Shown here piece after piece: positions 1 to 4,319 of a stretch of DNA of 7,392 nucleotides. The notes under the pieces are model-generated. The model was not told where the DNA came from and searched no databases. It was given only the letters and a program-made list of their open reading frames with translations. Every line of letters starts with the position of its first letter. Position 1 is the stretch's first letter. The translations under genes and the position numbers were made by a program. This DNA is from Thermodesulfovibrio sp. Lineage in GTDB: Bacteria > Nitrospirota > Thermodesulfovibrionia > Thermodesulfovibrionales > JdFR-85. The stretch spans positions 1 to 7,392 of the forward strand of contig JALUAR010000009.1 in assembly GCA_027050975.1 (NCBI GenBank). Direction: 5' to 3'.

Positions 1-42
1 ATGGGAATTGCGTTATACTTTAAGAGCAGGAAAAGGGGATAG
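1..42 (+). CDS. C-terminal fragment of an upstream gene, probably a CbiM/CbiN-like metal transporter subunit
   Basis: Frame 1 is open from the window edge to a TAG at 40-42 and encodes 13 residues ending in a basic tail (YFKSRKRG). The stop lies 6 bases before the cbiQ start, and the last codons overlap the cbiQ ribosome binding site, so the two genes are tightly coupled. In ECF-type cobalt/nickel operons the gene before cbiQ is usually cbiM, cbiN or a PDGLE-domain protein. A hydrophobic stretch followed by a basic cytoplasmic tail would fit any of these. The ATG at position 1 is probably an internal codon. The product is inferred from neighbours only; too little sequence is present to identify it. 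Confidence 0.5.
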   Translation: MGIALYFKSRKRG

Positions 43-48
43 AATCTT

Positions 49-798
49 ATGCATCTTGAAGAGTTTGCCGAAGGTGCCTCACTGCTACATCGGCTTGACC
101 CAAGGGTGAAGTTTATTACCCTTATGGCTTTTATACTGCTTACAGCAGTTGTTAAGGGTCTTGGACTTCCCCTCTACGCCCTTGCGGTTTCCACGGTGCT
201 TGTTGCCGTTGCCCGACTTCCTCTACGGAAACTTGTTAACAGACTGGCAGTGGTTAATATCTTTGTTCTCCTTCTATGGATCTTTATTCCCTTTAGCTAT
301 CCCGGAAAAGAGCTCTTTTCTCTTGGCCCTCTGACTGTTAGCCAGGAGGGGCTACTTTATGTGCTCTCCATCACAATGAAGACGAATGCCATCGTGCTGG
401 CAACAATAGCGATTTTAGGAACCTCCGAGATCTTCTCCCTTGCCCATGCCCTTGTGCATCTCAGGATGCCGGAGAAACTGGTGCATCTGTTTTTCTTCTT
501 CTACAGATATATAAGTGTGCTTCATGAAGAATATATAAAACTCAAGAGGGCCATGACTGTCCGTTGCTTCACCCCTGGCACTAATATGCATACTTACAGG
601 AGCTTTGCCTACCTTGTGGGAATGCTCCTTGTCAGAAGCTACGAAAGATCACAGAGGATATACCAGGCAATGCTCTGCAGAGGATTTGACGGTAGGTTTC
701 CTCTTATACGACACTTTGCTCTTACAGGTAAGGATATAATATTTTGTATACTAATGGTCTCTCTTACAGTAAGTATGGCTATGCTTGTGTTGCTTTGA
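49..798 (+). CDS. cbiQ: ECF/cobalt-type ABC transporter transmembrane coupling protein (CbiQ/EcfT family)
   Basis: This 249-residue inner-membrane protein would couple ATP hydrolysis by CbiO to movement of the substrate-binding subunit in a cobalt or nickel uptake transporter. It has the family's N-terminal HRLDPRVK motif (residues 14-21). Hydrophobic segments lie near residues 21-35, 42-57, 68-83, 102-124 and 227-249. The cytoplasmic coupling region follows the pattern of two Ala-Arg-Gly-like motifs. The second is clear (CRGFDGR, Arg211-Gly212), in the typical context of LLVRSYERSQRIYQAML. The first is altered to V-R-C-F (171-174), where Gly is usual. An AGGGGA ribosome binding site at 34-39 sits 9 bases before the ATG. 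The gene ends 13 bases before cbiO, so the two are probably co-transcribed. The metal (Co or Ni) cannot be told from this subunit, and the gene name follows the family. Confidence 0.9.
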   Translation: MHLEEFAEGASLLHRLDPRVKFITLMAFILLTAVVKGLGLPLYALAVSTVLVAVARLPLRKLVNRLAVVNIFVLLLWIFIPFSYPGKELFSLGPLTVSQEGLLYVLSITMKTNAIVLATIAILGTSEIFSLAHALVHLRMPEKLVHLFFFFYRYISVLHEEYIKLKRAMTVRCFTPGTNMHTYRSFAYLVGMLLVRSYERSQRIYQAMLCRGFDGRFPLIRHFALTGKDIIFCILMVSLTVSMAMLVLL

Positions 799-811
799 GT
801 GGTGATACGCT

Positions 812-1480
812 ATGATCAAGGTAAAAAATCTTAATTTTATATATCCCAATGGAAAGGCCGTTTTTAAGGGGATAGATTTTTCCCTGAAAAAGGGAGAAAA
901 GGTAGGGCTTGTTGGCCCCAATGGTTCGGGAAAGACTACGCTTTTTCATCTTATCATGGGACTGCTCACTCCCTCCATGGGGGAGATAAGGATATTTGGA
1001 AAGCCAAGGAATAAAGAGAGCGATTTCAAGGAGGTAAGAAGACGGATAGGCCTGCTTTTTCAGGACTCTGATGACCAGCTCTTCTGTCCTACTGTGGAGG
1101 AAGACATTGCCTTTGGCCCCCTGAATCTTGGCAAATCCGCAGAAGAGGTGCGGGATATAGTCAGCGAGACCTGTGAACTGCTTGGTCTGAAAGGGTTGGA
1201 AAAGCAGGTTACCTATAGACTTTCCGGAGGAGAAAAACGGCTTGTAGCCCTGGCAACAGTTTTTGCCATGCGACCGGAGTGTTATCTCCTTGACGAACCC
1301 ACCACAGGGCTTGACGAGGAGACAACAGAGAGAATCATAAAATTCCTGACAGAGCACGCCGATACTTATGTCATAATCAGCCATGATCATGAACTGATAG
1401 AGCGTGTATGCGATAAGGTCTATCGGCTGAATGGTGGCAGGTTAGAAAGGGTGGATAAAATTTCTCTTGACAAAAAATAA
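812..1480 (+). CDS. cbiO: ECF/cobalt-type ABC transporter ATP-binding protein (CbiO/EcfA family)
   Basis: This is the cytoplasmic ATPase that powers the transporter formed with the preceding CbiQ. The 222 residues carry every ABC motif: Walker A GPNGSGKTT (35-43), Q-loop Gln84 in LLFQDSDDQLF, signature LSGGEKR (137-143), Walker B CYLLDEPT (157-164), D-loop after Gly166-Leu167-Asp168, and the switch histidine in VIISHD (His191). The FQ-(5)-LF-x-PTVxEDIAFGP block after the Q-loop is characteristic of CbiO/EcfA ATPases. At 222 residues it is shorter than the roughly 270-280 residues common in the family, so it is a bare nucleotide-binding domain lacking most of the C-terminal extension. Only one ATPase is seen, so it would act as a homodimer, as in dedicated (group I) transporters. 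The ribosome binding site is weak (GAGTGGTG upstream of the ATG), suggesting translational coupling to cbiQ. Confidence 0.93.
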   Translation: MIKVKNLNFIYPNGKAVFKGIDFSLKKGEKVGLVGPNGSGKTTLFHLIMGLLTPSMGEIRIFGKPRNKESDFKEVRRRIGLLFQDSDDQLFCPTVEEDIAFGPLNLGKSAEEVRDIVSETCELLGLKGLEKQVTYRLSGGEKRLVALATVFAMRPECYLLDEPTTGLDEETTERIIKFLTEHADTYVIISHDHELIERVCDKVYRLNGGRLERVDKISLDKK

Positions 1481-1532
1481 CCAAATATATTAGGGTATCG
1501 GTAATCAATTGCCGTCCAATAATAATTACTTT

Positions 1533-1540
1533 AAAGGAGG
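1533..1540 (+). promoter_or_regulatory. Strong ribosome binding site that fixes the glnA start
   Basis: AAAGGAGG is close to a perfect anti-Shine-Dalgarno match and lies 6 bases before the ATG at 1547. An in-frame TTG at 1541 directly abuts it with no spacer, so it cannot be used efficiently. The ATG gives a 470-residue protein of the expected family length. Confidence 0.85.
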
Positions 1541-1546
1541 TTGGTC

Positions 1547-2959
1547 ATGACACCCAAGGACGTATTAACTTTTGCCCAGGAAAACGATGTTGTGATGGTG
1601 GACTTTAAGTTCATCGATTTTCCTGGTGTTTGGCAGCACTTCTCCGTGCCCATTGATGAACTCAAAGAGGAAACCTTCGAGGAAGGCGTTGGCTTTGATG
1701 GTTCATCAATAAGGGGCTGGCAGGCAATCAATGCCTCTGACATGCTCATAATTCCGGATCCGGAAACTGCGATACTGGATCCTTTCAGAAAATATCCTAC
1801 ACTCAGTCTTATCTGTAATATTGTTGACCCGATCACAAAGGAGCCTTATTCCAGGGACCCTCGTTACATTGCACAGAAGGCTGTCCAGTACCTGAAATCC
1901 ACAGGCATTGGTGACACTGCCTATTTCGGTCCTGAGGCAGAGTTCTTTATCTTTGATGATGTAAGATACGATCAGAATGCCCACAGCGGTTACTATTTTG
2001 TTGACTCCAAAGAGGGTATATGGAACTCTGGTAAGGAGGAAAACCCCAATCTCGGGTACAAACCACGTCATAAAGAGGGTTATTTCCCTGTGCCCCCGAC
2101 TGACAGCCTGGAGGACCTCAGGACTGAGATGGTTACAATTATGAAGAGGTGCGGTATCCATGTTGAGGCCCAGCACCATGAGGTTGCAACAGCCGGACAG
2201 GGTGAGATAGATATGAGGTATGCTCCCCTTGTAAAGTGTGCTGATAATCTCATGCTCTTTAAATATATTGTTAAGAATGTGGCAAGGCAGCATGGAAAGA
2301 CCGTTACATTCATGCCAAAGCCGGTATTTGGTGACAATGGCTCCGGAATGCATACTCACCAGAGTATATGGAAGGATGGCGAGCCACTGTTTGCCGGAAA
2401 CGGGTATGCAGGTCTTAGCGAGATCGCAATGTACTATATAGGTGGAATCCTTAAGCATGCAAGGGCTCTGGCAGCCCTCACTAACCCAACCACGAACTCC
2501 TACAAGAGGCTTGTTCCAGGTTTTGAAGCTCCCGTTAATCTTGCCTACTCCGCAAGGAACCGCTCTGCAGCAGTAAGGATTCCCATGTACTCAGCCTCAC
2601 CAAAGGCAAAGAGAATCGAGGTCAGATTCCCTGATCCGTCATGTAACCCCTATCTTGCCTTTGCAGCCATGCTGATGGCAGGTCTTGACGGCATTGAGAA
2701 CAAGATCGATCCAGGCGAGGCAATGGATAAGGATCTTTACGAACTGCCTCCTGAGGAGCTTGCCAAGGTGCCTCAGATCTGCGGAAGCCTTGATGAGGCC
2801 CTTGATGCATTAGAGCAGGATCATGAGTTCCTTCTGAAGGGTAATGTCTTTACCGAGGATGCACTCCAGACCTGGATCGCTTACAAGAGGGAGAATGAGG
2901 TGGATGCCATAAGGCTCAGACCACATCCATACGAGTTCTTCCTTTACTACGATATCTAA
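1547..2959 (+). CDS. glnA: Glutamine synthetase type I (adenylylatable GSI-beta type)
   Basis: This enzyme makes glutamine from glutamate, ammonia and ATP and is the main entry point for ammonium assimilation. It forms a cytoplasmic dodecamer. The 470 residues match the usual 468-470. Hallmarks in order are FDGSSIRGW (50-58, with the active-site Asp51), GPEAEFF with metal-binding Glu130 and Glu132, GSGMHTHQS (265-273, with metal/ATP-site histidines 269 and 271), NPTTNSYKRL starting at 313, the flap glutamate Glu327 in GFEAPVN, and the arginine-rich ARNRSAAVRIP. Tyr398 in KDLYELPPEE sits at the position of the enteric adenylylated Tyr397 (numbered without the initiator Met), so the enzyme should be switched off by AMP addition. 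GlnE, which does this, is encoded about 1.4 kb downstream. The gene lies 66 bases after cbiO on the same strand. I see no convincing sigma-54 promoter. It converges on the PII gene, with a hairpin between them. Confidence 0.98.
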   Translation: MTPKDVLTFAQENDVVMVDFKFIDFPGVWQHFSVPIDELKEETFEEGVGFDGSSIRGWQAINASDMLIIPDPETAILDPFRKYPTLSLICNIVDPITKEPYSRDPRYIAQKAVQYLKSTGIGDTAYFGPEAEFFIFDDVRYDQNAHSGYYFVDSKEGIWNSGKEENPNLGYKPRHKEGYFPVPPTDSLEDLRTEMVTIMKRCGIHVEAQHHEVATAGQGEIDMRYAPLVKCADNLMLFKYIVKNVARQHGKTVTFMPKPVFGDNGSGMHTHQSIWKDGEPLFAGNGYAGLSEIAMYYIGGILKHARALAALTNPTTNSYKRLVPGFEAPVNLAYSARNRSAAVRIPMYSASPKAKRIEVRFPDPSCNPYLAFAAMLMAGLDGIENKIDPGEAMDKDLYELPPEELAKVPQICGSLDEALDALEQDHEFLLKGNVFTEDALQTWIAYKRENEVDAIRLRPHPYEFFLYYDI

Positions 2960-2983
2960 ATGATATCTAATATCTGAAAGTAA

Positions 2984-3020
2984 AACGGGGAGATAAGGGA
3001 ATCTCACTTATCTCCCCGTT
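2984..3020. terminator. Hairpin terminator between the converging glnA and PII genes
   Basis: AACGGGGAGATAAG (2984-2997) is exactly complementary to CTTATCTCCCCGTT (3007-3020), giving a perfect 14-bp stem with a 9-base loop. It lies 24 bases after the glnA stop and 66 bases beyond the PII stop. Read on the minus strand, the stem is followed by a short T-rich tract (GTTTTACTTTC), as in an intrinsic terminator. On the plus strand the following bases (AACCCCAATAAAC) are not T-rich, so termination of glnA may be weaker or depend on other factors. Confidence 0.75.
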
Positions 3021-3044
3021 AACCCCAATAAACTCTATAAACAC

Positions 3045-3075
3045 TACCAACGCAAAAAACGCAACAAACGCATAA
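3045..3075. repeat. Short degenerate ACGCAA direct repeats
   Basis: Three closely spaced copies of a unit close to AACGCA-A-A occur in this A-rich spacer downstream of the PII stop (ACGCAAAA, ACGCAACA, ACGCATAA), with a period of about 9-10 bases. They may be low-complexity drift. No protein or RNA function is evident. Confidence 0.35.
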
Positions 3076-3086
3076 ACTCGTAAGAA

Positions 3087-3425
3087 TCAGAGTGCCTCTT
3101 CGCCCTTCTCTCCTGTCCTTATCCTCACAACCTCCTGGAGGTTATAAACAAATATCTTTCCGTCTCCTATTTCCCCTGTTCTTGCAGCATCTGCTATAAT
3201 CTTTACGATCTCATCTGCCTTATCATCAGGCACAGCCACCTCTATCTTTAACTTTGGCAGGAACTTTACCTCATACTCAACCCCTCTGTAAACCTCAAGA
3301 TGTCCCTTCTGTCTTCCGAATCCCTTCACCTCGATCACAGTCATGCCCTGCACTCCGGCATCAGTGAGAGCCTTTCTTACCTCTTCGAGTTTAAAATGCT
3401 TGATAATGGCAGAAATCATCTTCAT
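3087..3425 (-). CDS. glnB: Nitrogen regulatory protein PII (GlnB/GlnK)
   Basis: PII is a small trimeric cytoplasmic sensor of 2-oxoglutarate and ATP/ADP that controls targets such as GlnE and NtrB, and in the GlnK subtype the ammonium channel AmtB. From the ATG at 3425 it has 112 residues, the standard length. The T-loop is intact (KGFGRQKGHLEVYRGVEY, 34-51) with the uridylylation target Tyr51. The C-terminal nucleotide-binding signature TGEIGDGKIFV (83-93) and RIRTGE (101-106) are present. One departure is His10 in IIKHFKL, where Pro is usual. The start is chosen because GGAGG (3438-3434) lies 8 bases before this ATG; an in-frame TTG at 3431 is only 2 bases from it. No amtB gene is adjacent, so I favour glnB over glnK, but sequence alone does not settle this. 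It faces glnA tail to tail, and GlnE, its expected partner, is encoded nearby. Confidence 0.95.
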   Translation of the reverse strand: MKMISAIIKHFKLEEVRKALTDAGVQGMTVIEVKGFGRQKGHLEVYRGVEYEVKFLPKLKIEVAVPDDKADEIVKIIADAARTGEIGDGKIFVYNLQEVVRIRTGEKGEEAL

Positions 3426-3461
3426 AAGCAAAACCTCCAGTTTTTTATTTAATTACTTTAT

Positions 3462-3490
3462 ATTACACGAATCAAGGTCTATAAAAGCAA
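3462..3490 (-). promoter_or_regulatory. Possible sigma-70-type promoter for the PII gene, overlapping a 7-bp dyad
   Basis: On the minus strand TTGCTT (3490-3485) is separated by 17 bases from TGTAAT (3467-3462), a 5-of-6 match to the -10 consensus but only 3 of 6 at -35. The inverted repeat TCAAGGT...ACCTTGA (3497-3491 and 3478-3472 on the minus strand, 12-base spacer) covers the -35 and spacer. It could be an operator or part of a weak terminator of the upstream GDSL gene. The call rests only on consensus matching. Confidence 0.35.
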
Positions 3491-3512
3491 ACCTTGAAAG
3501 CAGATATTTCCG

Positions 3513-4034
3513 CTACCTGTCAATAAATTTTTTTATGACCTTGCTCCAGACCCTGTAGCCTTCGCTACTGAGGTGAACCCCATCGGAGAGGAGATAGGAT
3601 CTTATTGGCCTTCCTTCTTTATCAACAAAATGGCTGTACAGGTCAATGAATACAGCATTCTTCTGTTTTGCAAGAGCCTCAATCTCTGTATTAACCCTCT
3701 GGATGGACTCAAGTTGAAGCCATTCCATAAGTGTAGGCAGGATGCTGTGGATAAATATTTCTGCCTGAGGGTACGCCCTGGAAAATTTGTCAATAATTGC
3801 GCCATAAAGGGGAAGAAAATCATAATCATCAATGGCGATATTGTTGATTCCCGTCATTATAAAGATCATATCGATACCTGGAAACTTTTTAACTATGCTG
3901 TCTGTTCTGGAGTGAAGCCCCTCTACCATCTCACCAGCAATACCAAGATTATAAACCCTGTGCTCTGGTAGATACTCCTGCCAGTCGTTGTACTCAATAA
4001 GTGAATCACCAATAAAGAGAATGCTCTTTGACAT
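3513..4034 (-). CDS. SGNH/GDSL-family hydrolase, substrate unknown
   Basis: This 173-residue protein is a small esterase/lipase-like enzyme of the SGNH superfamily. Block I is FIGDSL (8-12 core) with the nucleophile Ser11, close to the N-terminus. Block II glycine lies in NLGIAGEMVEG (Gly34 the likely oxyanion residue). Block III is TGINN (Asn64). Block V is SDGVHLS with the Asp151/His154 catalytic pair. I see no signal peptide, so the enzyme is probably cytoplasmic. Acyl-CoA thioesterase/lysophospholipase-like and platelet-activating-factor acetylhydrolase-like members have this size, but the substrate cannot be read from the sequence. The start at the second of two adjacent ATGs (4037 and 4034) is favoured by AGAGAGG ending at 4040. 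The frame stays open upstream to 4100, but that extension runs into an inverted repeat and lacks conserved features. The gene lies 87 bases before the PII gene on the same strand and may be read together with it. Confidence 0.88.
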   Translation of the reverse strand: MSKSILFIGDSLIEYNDWQEYLPEHRVYNLGIAGEMVEGLHSRTDSIVKKFPGIDMIFIMTGINNIAIDDYDFLPLYGAIIDKFSRAYPQAEIFIHSILPTLMEWLQLESIQRVNTEIEALAKQKNAVFIDLYSHFVDKEGRPIRSYLLSDGVHLSSEGYRVWSKVIKKFIDR

Positions 4035-4076
4035 CATCACCTCTCTCAAAGGAATTCTATTCCATAAAAGTGAAGA

Positions 4077-4208
4077 GAGCAGCATGATAGAGTCTTGCAC
4101 GTCATTCTCGGCGTGCCTCCATGCACGCCTCCGAGGGAATTTTGCGATTTACCGTCCTGGCAAATCTTATGCAAAATTCCAATCCGTTCAGACTCTATCA
4201 TGCTGCTC
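4077..4208. repeat. 132-bp structured repeat bounded by perfect 19-bp inverted arms
   Basis: The left arm GAGCAGCATGATAGAGTCT (4077-4095) is the exact reverse complement of 4190-4208. Pairing continues imperfectly outward to about 4072/4213. Two further hairpins are nested inside. One is CTCGG-CGTGC...GCACG-(CCT bulge)-CCGAG, spanning about 4107-4135 and extended by ATT/AAT out to 4140. The other is a perfect 10-bp stem GGAATTTTGC (4136-4145) with GCAAAATTCC (4171-4180), continued inward by GATTT/AAATC. The single strand could therefore fold into a closed stem with two internal hairpins. It lies in the divergent space between the GDSL gene and glnE, 42 bases from the GDSL start. No transposase or obvious target-site duplication is seen. 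It could be a MITE-like or REP/BIME-like dispersed element or a structured RNA; which of these is unresolved. Confidence 0.8.
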
Positions 4209-4257
4209 CTTTCCCGATTTATTACCAGAGGGTGTTGTACCTTAAAAATTATATCAA

Positions 4258-4286
4258 AAGACAATATCTCTTTGTATTGCTATAAT
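4258..4286 (+). promoter_or_regulatory. Predicted sigma-70-type promoter of glnE
   Basis: A perfect -10 hexamer TATAAT (4281-4286) is preceded by TGC, making an extended -10. The -35 candidate AAGACA (4258-4263; 4 of 6 matches) is at the ideal 17-base spacing. Transcription would start near 4293, leaving a leader of about 27 bases before the glnE ATG at 4320. This rules out the in-frame ATG at 4290 as the main start, since it would fall at or before the transcript's 5' end. Confidence 0.6.
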
Positions 4287-4307
4287 AGTATGCAGAAGGA
4301 TCATTGT

Positions 4308-4313
4308 AAAAGG
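4308..4313 (+). promoter_or_regulatory. Ribosome binding site supporting the glnE start at 4320
   Basis: AAAAGG lies 6 bases before the ATG at 4320. The upstream in-frame ATG at 4290 has no Shine-Dalgarno, because the bases before it are the -10 promoter element. The frame is open back to 4095 only because the inverted repeat happens to lack stops. Confidence 0.65.
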
Positions 4314-4319
4314 CTGACA

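Noticed and set aside
779..1390. Long minus-strand frames opposite cbiO (203 codons) and glnA (1706-2458, 250 codons)
   Set aside because: Both are antisense to genes with complete catalytic motifs, lack conserved domains, and have the composition expected of reverse-strand shadows.
1467..1496. Perfect -35 hexamer TTGACA at the end of cbiO as a glnA promoter
   Set aside because: At 17-18 bases downstream only weak -10 candidates exist (such as TAGGGT, 3 of 6). The hexamer also encodes the C-terminal Leu-Asp-Lys of cbiO, so it may be coincidence; glnA probably has a promoter here but I cannot place it.
1498..1512. Possible sigma-54 (-24/-12) promoter before glnA: GG at 1500-1501 and GC at 1511-1512
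   Set aside because: The spacing is 9 rather than 10 bases between GG and GC, and the rest of the -24 consensus (TGGCAC) is absent. No NtrC-like sites were seen upstream.
1541..1546. TTG start for glnA two codons upstream of the ATG
   Set aside because: It touches the Shine-Dalgarno with no spacer, while the ATG at 1547 has a 6-base spacer and gives the standard protein length.
3426..3431. TTG start for the PII gene two codons upstream of the ATG
   Set aside because: It is only 2 bases from the GGAGG; the ATG at 3425 has an 8-base spacer and gives the standard 112 residues.
4084..4089. TATCAT on the minus strand in the repeat arm as a -10 for the GDSL gene
   Set aside because: No -35-like hexamer lies 16-18 bases upstream (the position reads GCCGAG), so a promoter cannot be supported.
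4035..4100. N-terminal extension of the GDSL hydrolase by 21-22 residues
   Set aside because: The extension is encoded partly by the inverted repeat, has no ribosome binding site, and would place the GDSL block unusually far from the N-terminus.
4110..4144. CRISPR array or tandem repeat interpretation of the hairpin-containing repeats
   Set aside because: Only two diverged copies are seen, 3.2 kb apart, with no regular spacers and no cas genes.
4046..4264. 72-codon minus-strand frame across the intergenic repeat
   Set aside because: It follows the repeat's hairpins, has no recognisable domain or good ribosome binding site, and is best explained as chance openness in a non-coding element.
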